Source: Acidobacteriota bacterium (GTDB lineage: Bacteria; Acidobacteriota; Holophagae; Holophagales; Holophagaceae). Taken from it: a stretch of DNA of 64,000 bases. The notes under the pieces are model-generated. The model was not told where the DNA came from, did no database searches, and was given only the letters and a program-made list of their open reading frames with translations. Shown piece by piece: positions 48,053 to 56,553 of the stretch. The stretch spans positions 85,694 to 149,693 of the forward strand of contig JACPUT010000004.1 of the NCBI GenBank assembly GCA_016192145.1. Reading direction: 5' to 3'. How positions within the stretch are numbered: position 1 is the stretch's first letter; every line of letters begins with the position of its first letter. The position numbers were made by a program, and so were the translations under genes.

Positions 48053-49285
48053 TCAAAGTCGCCCTTTGGCCTTGGCCTGAATTGCGCGCAAGCTCTGCCC
48101 AGAGGCCCTGGCCACCTTCACCGCGTGGTCGTACTCCGGCTGCACCACTGTTGCCCCAGGCCAACGGCCCTCCTTGAGGTCCACGCCCTCCACCGCCGAG
48201 GGGCGGAAGCTGCGCTCAGCTTCCAGCCGCTGCAGGGGCCAGCAGCGCAGGCCCAGCGTGGGCAACTCCGAGACGAGGATCTCCGAGAGCGCTTCCAGCT
48301 TCGAGGGCTCCAGGATCAGGCCCACCACCCAGCCGCTGCGGCCCTTCTTGAAGGTGGCGGCGGTGACCCAGGCATCCAGGGCCCCGGCTTCCATGAGTCG
48401 GGCTTGGGCATGGGCCACCTGCTGGGGCGTGGCGTCATCCACGTTGGTCTCCAGCTGCAGCAGCTCCGCGGCGCCCCCTGGCACGGTGCCCAGTTGCAGG
48501 CGCAGCACGTTCGGGGTGGTGGGGAAGTCCCAGCCCCCGGCGGCGAAGGCCGCCCGTTCGGGGATGAAACGCGAAGGCGCCCGCTTGCTGCTGGTCAGGG
48601 CCACGGCCAGCGCCGCGCCCGTGGGGGTCGTGAGCTCGCGGTCGAGGGGGGCCACGCCCTCCTTCAGCTCGAAGCCCGTGAGGAGGTAGGTGGTAGCCGG
48701 CCCGGGGATCGGATACTGGCCATGGGCCATCTTCCAGGTGCCCTTGCCCGTGGCGATGGGGCCCATGTGGATCTTCGGCTCGCCCAGCTGCACGAAGCCG
48801 GCGGCGGCCAGGGCCACGTCGGCGATGCTGTCCTTCACGCCCACCTCGTGGAAATGGACCTGCTCCAGCGGCATGCCGTGGACACGGGCTTCACTCTCGC
48901 CGAGCACCCGGAAGGCCTCCCGGGCGTAGGCGGCGGCCTTGGGATCCAGGTGCCGGGCCAAGAGCTCATCCACCTCGCGCCAGGAGAGGCCATGCACATG
49001 GTCGTGACCACCCACCTGCACGCGCTTGCGCACGCCCCGCAAGGTGCCCGAGGCGGCGAGGTGGGGCGTCTGCCCCTCGTCGGGTTTCCCACCGATGACG
49101 ATGGAGGCCTTGGTGGCCTGCACGCCGCAGCGGATCACCGTTTTCACCTCGAGGGCGAGATCGTCGAAGGGCAGTTTCCGCAACACCGCTTGAAGGTCGG
49201 CCTCAGGCACCCCCAGGGCCAAAAAGGCCCCCACCCAGAGGTCGCCGGAAAGGCCTGAGAAGGGGTCCACCCAGAGATCAGCCAT
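48053..49285 (-). CDS. larC: Nickel-pincer nucleotide cofactor biosynthesis protein LarC
   Basis: 410 residues. LarC inserts nickel into the pincer cofactor used by lactate racemase and other LarA-like racemases. Visible features: DPFSGLSGDLWVGAFLALG, a His-rich loop (VGGHDHVHGLSWREV, HFHEVGVKDSIADV), GPIATGKGTWKMAHGQYPIPGPAT and TNVDDATPQQVAHAQARLMEAGALDAWVT. In some bacteria LarC is made from two ORFs by frameshifting; here it is one frame. No larA, larB or larE gene is nearby, so it is an orphan. ATG 49285 gives the family N-terminus. Confidence 0.93.
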   Translation of the reverse strand: MADLWVDPFSGLSGDLWVGAFLALGVPEADLQAVLRKLPFDDLALEVKTVIRCGVQATKASIVIGGKPDEGQTPHLAASGTLRGVRKRVQVGGHDHVHGLSWREVDELLARHLDPKAAAYAREAFRVLGESEARVHGMPLEQVHFHEVGVKDSIADVALAAAGFVQLGEPKIHMGPIATGKGTWKMAHGQYPIPGPATTYLLTGFELKEGVAPLDRELTTPTGAALAVALTSSKRAPSRFIPERAAFAAGGWDFPTTPNVLRLQLGTVPGGAAELLQLETNVDDATPQQVAHAQARLMEAGALDAWVTAATFKKGRSGWVVGLILEPSKLEALSEILVSELPTLGLRCWPLQRLEAERSFRPSAVEGVDLKEGRWPGATVVQPEYDHAVKVARASGQSLRAIQAKAKGRL

Positions 49286-49324
49286 CCCCCAGCCTACCAA
49301 GACCCACTCCCGGCGGCCTCCGGA

Positions 49325-49753
49325 TCAATAGACCGTCAGCGTGCCCGTCATCGACATGCCGCAATGGGAGGAACAGTAGAAGGGCACGGTGCCGACATCC
49401 CCCGCGCCGGGGGTCCAGGTCATGCTGAAGCCCACGTTTTGGATTCCCCCGCTGGTGAATTTCGGGGAGGCCGCCGGGGTGCAGGCCGCGCCTTGGTCCA
49501 GGCTGTGGCCACTCCCCTTCCAGACGAAGGTGACCATGGTGCCCTGGGCCACGGACAGGGTGTCCGGGGTGAACATGGACCCCCCATTCCCCACCCAGAT
49601 GGTGTTGGCCGGAGGGGTTCCACCGCCGCCACCCCCGCCATAACCGCCCCCATCGCCGCCACCACCGCCGCTTCCGCCCCCACCGCAAGCACTGAAGGCG
49701 CCCGTGAGGGCCGCCAGGGACAGGATCAATGAGGGAAGCCGTCTGGTAGGCAT
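49325..49753 (-). CDS. Cupredoxin-like lipoprotein
   Basis: 142 residues. Lipoprotein signal with lipobox near Cys23 (LTGAFSACG), a Gly-rich tether (24-46) and a plastocyanin-like domain (50-142). Type 1 copper ligands are proposed as the His of SGHSLD and Cys, His and Met in FYCSSHCGMSM. It is anchored on the periplasmic side and could carry electrons or bind copper; no partner oxidase gene is adjacent. ATG 49753 is used; a start two codons upstream would add Met-Ser. Confidence 0.85.
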   Translation of the reverse strand: MPTRRLPSLILSLAALTGAFSACGGGGSGGGGGDGGGYGGGGGGGTPPANTIWVGNGGSMFTPDTLSVAQGTMVTFVWKGSGHSLDQGAACTPAASPKFTSGGIQNVGFSMTWTPGAGDVGTVPFYCSSHCGMSMTGTLTVY

Positions 49754-49880
49754 GGACACCTCCTCGGAGTGGACTCCACCTCAAAAGGTCTAGGCCCTCG
49801 TGGGCCCGTCCACAGATCCGGTTCGAAATCTCCCACCCCTCCGGTTCCCCGAGGGACCGGCCAGGGGCTCCCGTCCAACG

Positions 49881-49911
49881 CGAAACGGGCGCCGAAAAGG
49901 CGCCCGTTTCG
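49881..49911 (-). terminator. 13-bp stem-loop terminator of the DUF1292 gene
   Basis: CGAAACGGGCGCC (49881-49893) and GGCGCCCGTTTCG (49899-49911) are perfectly complementary around a five-base loop, 20 bases beyond the stop. The following T-run is weak. Confidence 0.75.
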
Positions 49912-49931
49912 ATCGGTATTGGCGGACTTGC

Positions 49932-50273
49932 TTAGTCCTCGTCCTTCAGCTTCTCGGCCTGGGCATCGAGGTGCGTCATGAGGCGCTGGGCCAGGGCTTC
50001 GTCATCGAGGGGCGTGAACATGTCGCCTTCCTTGATCTCGAAGATCTCCAGGGAGAGGCCTTCCTCTTCGGAAAGGGTGCCTTCGCTCTGGGCCTGGACC
50101 TCGGAGAGGGGGGCGAGGATGCAGAAGTGGCGCTCTTCGAAGTCCACCTCCTCGAGGATGGCGAACTCTTCCTTTTCGCCGTTCTCGTCCTCGAGCTCCA
50201 CGACCTCGATTTCGTAGGAATCGTCGTGCTCGTGGTTGCAGTCGGGGCCGTGCTCGTGGCCTTCGTGAGCCAT
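49932..50273 (-). CDS. DUF1292-like acidic protein with His-rich N-terminus
   Basis: 113 residues. After a metal-binding-looking start (MAHEGHEHGPDCNHEHDD) the body matches the DUF1292 pattern: EVVELEDENGEKEEFAILEEVDFEERHFCILAPL, SLEIFEIKEGDMFTPLDDEALAQ. DUF1292 proteins are small, acidic and widespread in Firmicutes; the function is unknown. The His/Cys cap is extra and may bind Zn or Ni. AAGGAGA stands five bases before ATG 50273. Confidence 0.8.
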   Translation of the reverse strand: MAHEGHEHGPDCNHEHDDSYEIEVVELEDENGEKEEFAILEEVDFEERHFCILAPLSEVQAQSEGTLSEEEGLSLEIFEIKEGDMFTPLDDEALAQRLMTHLDAQAEKLKDED

Positions 50274-50333
50274 GGGGATCTCCTTGCGCGAAGATCCAGA
50301 CTAGGGCCAACGGGCCCCCTGGGCCAGGAAAGA

Positions 50334-50390
50334 TTAGGGGCCCTTGCGGGACTTCCAATGAAGTTCCCGTCGTCCCGTTAGGGCCCCTTA
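50334..50390 (-). terminator. Long imperfect stem-loop downstream of flgA
   Basis: TTAGGGGCCCTTGCGGGAC (50334-50352) pairs with GTCCCGTTAGGGCCCCTTA (50372-50390) with about three mismatches. It lies between the flgA stop (50449) and the DUF1292 gene, probably ending the flgFGA transcript. Confidence 0.55.
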
Positions 50391-50448
50391 TGCCGCCCTA
50401 CCCGCTTGAGGGAAAGAAGGATTTTCCGTGGCGGCGTTGAACGGAATC

Positions 50449-51129
50449 CTACAAGAGTTTCGCCTCGGCAGGGCCCGTCACCACAGCCTTGATGGGTTTC
50501 CGGGTGCCCAGGGACTCCAGGCGGATCCGTTCCCCCAGAGCACCGCTGGTGCGGGCCAGGGCCTCGGTGGTGACCGTGAGGCCCTCCACCTCGGCCGTGA
50601 GCTTCACCCGCTCGCCCGCCTGTACGAGGGGGATCACTTCCACGTCGAGCTGGGTCAGGGTGTGGCCCGCGGACATGGGCCCCTTCGTCCGCATGCCCAC
50701 GGGCAGCTCCAGCAATGCGCCATCCGGTGGGATGCCTTCGAAGGGAACGGCTTCCAGCATGGATTCCTCGATCAGGGTGCGGCGGGCCAGGGGCGCCCGG
50801 TTGCGCCAGAGCTGCCCGATCCAGCGGCCTTCCAGATCCACGCGGATCTGACCGGCGCGGCGGCCCTCCATCTGCAGATCCAGCACCACGAAGAAGCGGC
50901 CCACGGGATCCCGCTTGCTGAGGTGGGCGGCCAGCACCGTGATCGGCGCGCTGCCCAGCATCGGCGGGAGGGTGGGAGCCTGCACCAGCTTGATCTTCCA
51001 CTCCCCGGGGAGCTGGGCCGCCACGACCTCGGCGCGGGCCAGGGCGGCTTCCGCCAGCTGGACGGAGCGCGGGTCCTCGCCCGCCCGGAGGCCCAGGCAG
51101 GCGAGCAGCAGGAACAAGAGGGCGCGCAT
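50449..51129 (-). CDS. flgA: Flagellar P-ring assembly chaperone FlgA
   Basis: 226 residues: signal peptide (1-16), then a SAF-type C-terminal domain (NRAPLARRTLIEESMLEAVPFEGIPPDGALLELP ... PLVQAGERVKLTAEVEGLTVTTEALA). FlgA helps FlgI form the P-ring. It follows flgG directly; a GTG at 51138 overlapping the flgG stop is an alternative start. Neither flgH nor flgI is in the window. Confidence 0.88.
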   Translation of the reverse strand: MRALLFLLLACLGLRAGEDPRSVQLAEAALARAEVVAAQLPGEWKIKLVQAPTLPPMLGSAPITVLAAHLSKRDPVGRFFVVLDLQMEGRRAGQIRVDLEGRWIGQLWRNRAPLARRTLIEESMLEAVPFEGIPPDGALLELPVGMRTKGPMSAGHTLTQLDVEVIPLVQAGERVKLTAEVEGLTVTTEALARTSGALGERIRLESLGTRKPIKAVVTGPAEAKLL

Positions 51130-51134
51130 GGGGA

Positions 51135-51923
51135 TCACCGCTTGAGGTTGTTCACGAGGCTGAGCATGTCGTCCACGGTCTTGATCGTCTTGCTGTTGGC
51201 CTCGTAGGCCCGTTGGCCGACGATCATGTTCACCATCTCCTCGGCGATGTCCACGTTGGAGACTTCCAGGAAGCCCTGGTTGATGCCGCCCAGGCCGTTC
51301 TGGCCGGGCACGTCATCGATGGCGTCGCCGCTGGCGAGGGTGGGCATCACCAGGTTGCGGCCGATCTGATTCAGGCCCGCGGGATTGATGAAGTTGCTGA
51401 TGGTGATCTGGCCGATCTGCTGGGGGGCGGACTGCCCGGGCTGCTGCACGCTCACGGTGCCATCCTGGGCCACGGTGATGCTGGTGGCGTCCTGGGGCAC
51501 GGTGATCTGGGGATCCAGCGGATAGCCCTGGGAGTTCACCAGGGTGCCGTTCTGATCCTTGGAGAAGGCGCCATCCCGGGTGTAGGCGAAGGTGCCATCG
51601 GGCTGGGTGACGCGGAAGAAGCCGTTGCCCTCGATGGCCAGATCGAAGCTGTTGCCCGTCTGCTTCATGTTGCCCGTGGCGTAGGTGCGCACGAGGGCGG
51701 AGAGCTTGGAGCCGTGGCCCAGCTGGATGCCCGTGGGGAGCGAGGTGCTGGTGCTGCTGTTGGTGCCCGCAAGGTTCACGGTCTGGTAGAGGAGATCCTG
51801 GAACTCGGCGCGGGCCTTCTTGTAGCCCATGGTGTTCACGTTCGCCAGGTTGTTGGAGATGGTGTCCATGTTGAAGGCTTGGACGGTCATGCCCGCGGCG
51901 GCGGACCACATTGCACGCATCAT
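51135..51923 (-). CDS. flgG: Flagellar distal rod protein FlgG
   Basis: 262 residues. N-terminal rod motif [47 protein letters not shown], central [11 protein letters not shown] and TYTRDG-like (FAYTRDGAF), and C-terminal [32 protein letters not shown]. This set identifies FlgG, the distal rod. The 167-base gap upstream to flgF holds small hairpins only. Confidence 0.96.
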   Translation of the reverse strand: MMRAMWSAAAGMTVQAFNMDTISNNLANVNTMGYKKARAEFQDLLYQTVNLAGTNSSTSTSLPTGIQLGHGSKLSALVRTYATGNMKQTGNSFDLAIEGNGFFRVTQPDGTFAYTRDGAFSKDQNGTLVNSQGYPLDPQITVPQDATSITVAQDGTVSVQQPGQSAPQQIGQITISNFINPAGLNQIGRNLVMPTLASGDAIDDVPGQNGLGGINQGFLEVSNVDIAEEMVNMIVGQRAYEANSKTIKTVDDMLSLVNNLKR

Positions 51924-52090
51924 TTCGCACCTCCATGGATCGCCACGCTGTTCGCGTGACTCCTGCTCGCCACCGGCTCGCAGAACTGGAGCCTCCCTGT
52001 GCGAAACCCCTTCGGGGTCGAATTTTCAATTCGATGGGACTTCGCTTCCTGCTGCGTCCTCATTGGAAACCTCCTGAAGAACGAACGAAA
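51924..52090 (-). other. flgF-flgG intercistronic gap with two short hairpins
   Basis: The 167-base gap holds ACCCC-GAA-GGGGT (minus strand, near 52007-52019) and CGAATT-TTC-AATTCG (near 52020-52034). No ORF or clear promoter is seen. They may adjust flgG expression relative to flgF. Confidence 0.45.
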
Positions 52091-52831
52091 TTACGAACGG
52101 GCGATGTCGTTGATGGAGCGGGCATCCAGGTCGTTGCTCAGGGTGGAAGCCACCTTCATGCTCATTTCGAAGAGGCGGTTGAGGCGGATCATCTCCACCA
52201 TGGCGGAGGGCATATCCACCGAGCTCTGCTCCAGCACGCCGCCATGCACGGTGGCCTTGGTCGGAACCTCCTTGGCTCCCGTGGGGTCGAACCTCAGGTT
52301 CCCCACCCGGGGCATGGCGCCGGCGTTCTCATAGGCCTTGATATCAAGGGCGCCCAGGGCGGCGCCCGCCTGGGAAATGCCGCCATCGGGAGTCACGCTG
52401 ACATCCCCCCCCTTGGGATCGACGGCAATCGGCTGGCCGTTCTTGCCCAGCAAGGGGCTGCCATCCATGGCCTGGAGTTGCCCATTGACGCCCATCTGGA
52501 AGCGGCCATCCCGGGTGGCGCGGGGACCTTGGGGGGTCCTCACCATGAAGAACCCCTCCCCCTGCAGGGCGAAGTCCAAGCTCCGCGCCGTGGGACGAAG
52601 CGTTCCCTGGTCCGTGATCACCCCCGTCTCGCCAAACACCACGCCATCATTCAGCGGACCGCTCAGGGGCAGGCGCCGGCTGCTGCCACCGGCCTTGTTG
52701 AACACCGCGAAGAAGGCCCGGTCGGGCTTGTAGCCCACGGTGGCCGAGTTGGCCAGGTTGTTCGCCACCACTTCCATCTGGAAGCTACGAGCCTTCAGGC
52801 TGCCTGCGGCGACGTAATAGGCGGGGTCCAT
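52091..52831 (-). CDS. flgF: Flagellar proximal rod protein FlgF
   Basis: 246 residues. [37 protein letters not shown] begins the rod N-terminal motif, [14 protein letters not shown] and [14 protein letters not shown] follow, and the C-terminus [27 protein letters not shown] fits the rod/hook family. A GGAGA ribosome-binding site is upstream. It is the first gene of flgFGA under the sigma-54 promoter at 52877-52891. Confidence 0.93.
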   Translation of the reverse strand: MDPAYYVAAGSLKARSFQMEVVANNLANSATVGYKPDRAFFAVFNKAGGSSRRLPLSGPLNDGVVFGETGVITDQGTLRPTARSLDFALQGEGFFMVRTPQGPRATRDGRFQMGVNGQLQAMDGSPLLGKNGQPIAVDPKGGDVSVTPDGGISQAGAALGALDIKAYENAGAMPRVGNLRFDPTGAKEVPTKATVHGGVLEQSSVDMPSAMVEMIRLNRLFEMSMKVASTLSNDLDARSINDIARS

Positions 52832-52876
52832 CTGGGCATCTCCGGCCGAGTGGGATACCCGGTCGGGGGGTTAAGG

Positions 52877-52891
52877 GCAGGGGACGTGCCA
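52877..52891 (-). promoter_or_regulatory. Sigma-54 (RpoN) promoter of flgFGA
   Basis: On the minus strand TGGCACG-TCCC-CTGC matches the RpoN consensus TGGCACG-N4-TTGC with one change; the -24 GG and -12 GC are correctly spaced. It lies about 46 bases before the flgF ATG and next to a family A repeat. Confidence 0.8.
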
Positions 52892-52894
52892 GGT

Positions 52895-53000
52895 CAGGCT
52901 GGAGGCTGGAAACCCGAGACCGGAGGTTGGGCGCGACCCATGGGGAGTGCCGTTCCGGTGGGTCGGCGTTTCCTCCAGCCTCCGGCCTCCAGTCTCCAGC
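52895..53000. repeat. Intergenic inverted-repeat element, family A copy 3
   Basis: CAGGCTGGAGGCTGGAAACCC on the left and CTCCAGCCTCCGGCCTCCAGTCTCCAGC on the right, with the same inner pair GCGACCCA / TGGGTCGG as copy 2. It lies between moaE and flgF. Confidence 0.8.
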
Positions 53001-53005
53001 CCGCT

Positions 53006-53446
53006 TCAACCGCCCAGGTTGAAGCGGTGCGTGCACTCCACCCAGGCCTCGGATCCGTCCTTGTAGCTCTCCCGCTTCCAGATGGGGACCTTCTGCTTGA
53101 TCTCGTCCATGATCCAGGCGGCGGCCTGGAAACTCTCCGCGCGGTGGGCGCTGCTGGTGGCCACGACGACCGCAGCCTCGGTGAGGGGTACCACGCCGAT
53201 GCGGTGGTGAATGGCGCAGCGGGTGAGGCCGAAGCGTTCCAGGGCCTTCTCCCTGAGGAGGGCCAGCTCCTTCTCGGCCATGGGCACGTAGGCCTCGTAG
53301 GCGAGCTGGAGCACCGGGCGCCCCTCGTGGTGATCCCGGGCGCGCCCTTCGAAGAGGACGAGGGCGCCGGCGTGGGGATCCTCCATGGCGTTCCGCAGGG
53401 CCACGGCATCCAGGGGTGCTTCCATCACACGGATCCAGGGAATCAA
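53006..53446 (-). CDS. moaE: Molybdopterin synthase catalytic subunit
   Basis: 146 residues. MoaE joins with MoaD to put sulfur into precursor Z. Motifs: [82 protein letters not shown] (with the catalytic Lys of VPIWKKE-type) and [11 protein letters not shown] 53446 has GGAGG five bases before it and gives the family N-terminus; ATG 53425 is the alternative. No moaD or other moa gene is adjacent. Confidence 0.95.
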   Translation of the reverse strand: MIPWIRVMEAPLDAVALRNAMEDPHAGALVLFEGRARDHHEGRPVLQLAYEAYVPMAEKELALLREKALERFGLTRCAIHHRIGVVPLTEAAVVVATSSAHRAESFQAAAWIMDEIKQKVPIWKRESYKDGSEAWVECTHRFNLGG

Positions 53447-53491
53447 ACGAGCCTCCGGGGACAGGTTAGCCTGTTAGGTTGCGGAGGAAAT

Positions 53492-53947
53492 GTGAACGCG
53501 TTTAAAACCGAGGTGGAGCTCTACGCCGATGGTGCCTGCCTGGGGAATCCCGGGCCCGGCGGCTGGGGCTTCCTCCTACGCATCCAGACGCCCGAAGGCC
53601 CCAAGGAAAAGGAGGGGAGCGCCTTCGAGGCGGACACCACCAACAACCGCATGGAGCTCATGGCGGTGATCCGGGGCCTGGAGGCCCTGGCCCGCCCCTG
53701 CAAGGTGCACTTGGTCAGCGATAGCCAATACGTGGTGAAGGGGTTGACGGAATGGCTCCCCGGGTGGAAGAGGAAGGGCTGGCGCAAGGCCGATGGCCAG
53801 CCGGTGATGAACGCGGACCTCTGGCAGCGCCTCGATGAACTCGCCCGCCACCATGACGTGCGCCCCAAATGGGTGAGGGGGCACAACGGCCATCCCGAGA
53901 ATGAGCGCGTGGATCGATTGGCCTCGGAAGCCGCCAAAAACGGATGA
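53492..53947 (+). CDS. rnhA: Ribonuclease HI
   Basis: 151 residues. RNase HI removes RNA from RNA:DNA hybrids. The DEDD site is complete: Asp in [17 protein letters not shown], Glu in NRMELMAVI, Asp in [11 protein letters not shown] and Asp in [12 protein letters not shown] 53492 follows GCGGAGG with a four-base spacer; the longer upstream frame is a shadow of other genes. It is divergent from moaE. Confidence 0.96.
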   Translation: MNAFKTEVELYADGACLGNPGPGGWGFLLRIQTPEGPKEKEGSAFEADTTNNRMELMAVIRGLEALARPCKVHLVSDSQYVVKGLTEWLPGWKRKGWRKADGQPVMNADLWQRLDELARHHDVRPKWVRGHNGHPENERVDRLASEAAKNG

Positions 53948-53952
53948 ATCAA

Positions 53953-54000
53953 CTTCCCAATGAAAGGGGCCCCCGATCGGGGGCCCCTTTCATTGGGAAG
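53953..54000. terminator. Bidirectional terminator between rnhA and the pseudokinase gene
   Basis: Arms 53953-53974 and 53979-54000 are a perfect 22-bp inverted repeat (CTTCCCAATGAAAGGGGCC...), with a four-base loop, in a convergent junction. Confidence 0.85.
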
Positions 54001-54003
54001 GGT

Positions 54004-55836
54004 TCAGCGCCGCTTCGGGAAGCGGAAGTTGATTTCCGTCCAGCCCTTCACGGGTTTGCCATCCCGGGTCGCGGGCTGGTAGGTGCTCTGCTTGGCGGCG
54101 TCGATGGCGGCTTCGTCGAACCCATAGCTGCCGGCGACGCCCTCGACCACCTTGACCGTCAGGGCCTGCCCCGACTCGCTCACGAAGATGCGCAGTCGGA
54201 CGGTGTGGTCTTTGTTGAGTTCCCACTTCTGGGCCATGGCCCGCATGGGGAAGATCGGCGCCACCTGATTGACCAGCGTCGCGGGGACCTCCACGGCCTG
54301 AGCCACCGGGTTGGTCTCGGCCTGCGGGACCAGGGGCGCAGGGTTCGAGGGCGCGGGTGCGGGAATGTTCTGGGTCTGCTGGGGCCCGGAGATGCTCGGC
54401 GGGGCGACGGGCGGCACGGAAGGAGGGGCCTGCCGGGTGGGCTCCACCACGGCCTGGGCCTTCGCCGCCGCCGCCTGCTGGGCGGCCTGGAGCTGCTTTT
54501 GGCGATCCGCGAGTTCCTTGGCCTGGCGTTCCAACTCGGCCTTCTGCAGCTTGCTCTCCTCCAGCTGCTTCTGGACGGCCTCCTTCTCGGTGGCGCTCTT
54601 GGCCTGGGAAAGCTGTTCCTGAAGCTTTTGTTCCTTGAGGACTTCAGCCGCCTGTTTGGACTTCAGATCCATGTTGGCCTGTTCCTGCAAAGCTTGCTGG
54701 CGTTGCAGATCCGCCAGCTGCTGCTGGAGGGCCGCCAATTCCGAATTCTTGCGGTTGCCGCCCAGGAAGAAGACGGCGCCCAGCACGAGCAGGGCCGCGG
54801 CGGCCACTCCGCCGATGATCACGTTCTTCTTGCTCTTCTCCTGCTCCTCCTGGAGCGTGTCGATATGCTCGGCCCGGCCCGCCCCACTGCGCATGGCCTC
54901 GCCCACCGCGGTGTAGCCCGTGTAGTTGTCGGACTGCTCGGCCTTCATGGCGGCCGTGTCCTTGTCGTTTTCCTCCCGGAAGAGGGTGTGCATGAAGAAC
55001 GCGAGGCTGAAGGTGGTGGGGCTGAAGTCGCCGTCGTAAAGCACCCGCTCCAGTTCCTGGTTGAACGTTTCCATGTTGGTGAAGGGCGTCGTGCCCAGCA
55101 GCAACCGGCTGAGGAAGCTCTTGATCTCCGGCGGCAGGGGAGCCTCCTCCTGGGCGGCCTTGAGCGTGGCCCGGTTGAGGGCAGCGCCCACGGCATCCAA
55201 ACCCACGGGCAGCTTCTCGAAGGTGAGGAGCTCGAAGAGGATCGCGCCGATGCCGAAGAGATCCCGGGCCAGGGGCTGATCGCCGCCCTGGAAGTAGGGG
55301 CTCAGGATCGTCTGCACCGTGACGGACTTGGGAGCCAGCACGGCCAAGGAGGCGGCGTAGGGGGCGTCGATGAGCTGCGTGGCGCCTTCGAAGCTCACCC
55401 AGACGCTGTGGGGGCTGAGCACGCCGTGGGTGAGCCCCTTGCCGTGCATCTGGACCACGGACTGGGCCACGCCCTGGATCACGGAAAGCGCGTGATCCAC
55501 GCCGAAGGGGATCTGCTCCATGCGCGCCTTCTCGATGAGCTGGGCCAGACTCCGGCCGGGCACGAACTCGCAGGCCACGAGGGGCACCCTGCCCGCCTCG
55601 GTGCGGTAGCCCTGCCCATAGGCGCGGGAACCCCCGAGGGATTGGGCCCCCTTCATCACATCCGTGAGCCGGGTGTTGATGCCCGCCTGCACGATCTCAT
55701 CCGAGAAGGTGCGCACGAGCATGTGCCGCTCGAAGGCCGCGCCCGTGGTGACCACCGCACGGTGGATGCTTCCAAATGGATCCTTGGCCAGCTGGCCAGC
55801 CAGCAGGAAGGATCCGGTGCGCGTATAGGTGGCCAT
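54004..55836 (-). CDS. Membrane pseudokinase with coiled coil and TonB-type C-terminal domain
   Basis: 610 residues. Residues 1-290 have a Ser/Thr-kinase-like fold with the essential residues changed: the VAIK Lys is Arg42 (MLVRTF), the HRDLKPxN loop is HGVLSPHS (137-144, so catalytic Asp is Val139 and Asn is Ser144), and DFG is DAP (157-159). The C-lobe still shows SPYFQGG and a GIGAILFELLT helix. One membrane segment (339-358), a Gln/Lys/Ala coiled coil (363-460), a Pro-rich linker and a TonB_C domain (530-610; PIFPMRAMAQKWELNKDHTVRLRIFVSESGQ) follow. So a cytoplasmic pseudokinase is tied to a periplasmic TonB-like end. ATG 55836 is the only clear start. Confidence 0.85.
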   Translation of the reverse strand: MATYTRTGSFLLAGQLAKDPFGSIHRAVVTTGAAFERHMLVRTFSDEIVQAGINTRLTDVMKGAQSLGGSRAYGQGYRTEAGRVPLVACEFVPGRSLAQLIEKARMEQIPFGVDHALSVIQGVAQSVVQMHGKGLTHGVLSPHSVWVSFEGATQLIDAPYAASLAVLAPKSVTVQTILSPYFQGGDQPLARDLFGIGAILFELLTFEKLPVGLDAVGAALNRATLKAAQEEAPLPPEIKSFLSRLLLGTTPFTNMETFNQELERVLYDGDFSPTTFSLAFFMHTLFREENDKDTAAMKAEQSDNYTGYTAVGEAMRSGAGRAEHIDTLQEEQEKSKKNVIIGGVAAAALLVLGAVFFLGGNRKNSELAALQQQLADLQRQQALQEQANMDLKSKQAAEVLKEQKLQEQLSQAKSATEKEAVQKQLEESKLQKAELERQAKELADRQKQLQAAQQAAAAKAQAVVEPTRQAPPSVPPVAPPSISGPQQTQNIPAPAPSNPAPLVPQAETNPVAQAVEVPATLVNQVAPIFPMRAMAQKWELNKDHTVRLRIFVSESGQALTVKVVEGVAGSYGFDEAAIDAAKQSTYQPATRDGKPVKGWTEINFRFPKRR

Positions 55837-55893
55837 GGATGGCTCCAGAGTGATTTAGAAAAGATAAATCAGAAGTCGAGAATTGCCCACGAA

Positions 55894-56553
55894 TCAAGAT
55901 CCTGGGGGAACCCAGGCATTCCCGCAGCTCCGCCACAGGAGGATCCAAAGGTTAGCAGTGGCATGGATGCCGTTGGAAAAGCTGAGCTGGAGCTGGGCGA
56001 AAGGCACCGAAAGGTCATCCCAGGGGCCGAGGGGCCTGCCCTTCTGGAGGTCGAAATGCCCCAGCAGCCGTTGATGTCGCACCAGTTTCCGGTCCTGCCA
56101 GGCCGTGAGGCGGGGGGTGGGGTCGGGATCGGCCTTCAAGGACCAGAAGGACTCGGAAGTAACCAGCAGGTTCGGCAGCTTCTGGTCCGCATAGGATTCA
56201 AAGTACAGGCGCAGGGGATCGAGGCCCATCCGGCAGGAGGGATCATGCAGGGCCTGGACCATCCGGGCCAGCACCCCGAGATCCCTGGCGATGTCATCGG
56301 GGGACCGGCGTTCCTCGCTCATGCGGACCACCGTGCGGAACTGGGCGGCCACCGCCTCGGCCGTGGGCGGTTCATAGGAAGCCACGCCCCGGGCGCCCTC
56401 GAGGAAGGCCTCTTGATGGGTGCGCAGGAAGTCCGCCATGGGCCGCGGGATCATGCGCAGGGCCTTCACGGACTGGGTTTCATGCATGCGGGGGGACCAC
56501 GCGGCCAGGGAGGTCGCGAGGAGGGTCGGAATCAGGAATCGCATCAGGGGCAT
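55894..56553 (-). CDS. Exported protein, weakly like zinc-dependent phospholipase C / S1-P1 nuclease
   Basis: 219 residues with a signal peptide (MPLMRFLIPTLLATSLAAW; mature start near Trp19). After cleavage the N-terminus WSPRMHETQSVKALRMIPRPM has the Trp-His spacing of PLC/S1 nucleases, and RMVQALHDPSCRMGLDP could give a second His site; I am not sure of this family. ATG 56553 overlaps the stop of the sigma-54 activator gene (TGATG), so the two are translationally coupled. Function open. Confidence 0.7.
   Translation of the reverse strand: MPLMRFLIPTLLATSLAAWSPRMHETQSVKALRMIPRPMADFLRTHQEAFLEGARGVASYEPPTAEAVAAQFRTVVRMSEERRSPDDIARDLGVLARMVQALHDPSCRMGLDPLRLYFESYADQKLPNLLVTSESFWSLKADPDPTPRLTAWQDRKLVRHQRLLGHFDLQKGRPLGPWDDLSVPFAQLQLSFSNGIHATANLWILLWRSCGNAWVPPGS

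Noticed and set aside
48053..49285. A frameshift in larC giving two ORFs as in some lactobacilli
   Set aside because: The frame is continuous with both LarC halves.
51911..53947. A 678-residue plus-strand frame including the rnhA end
   Set aside because: Only its last 151 codons (RNase HI) are real; the rest lies opposite flgF and moaE.
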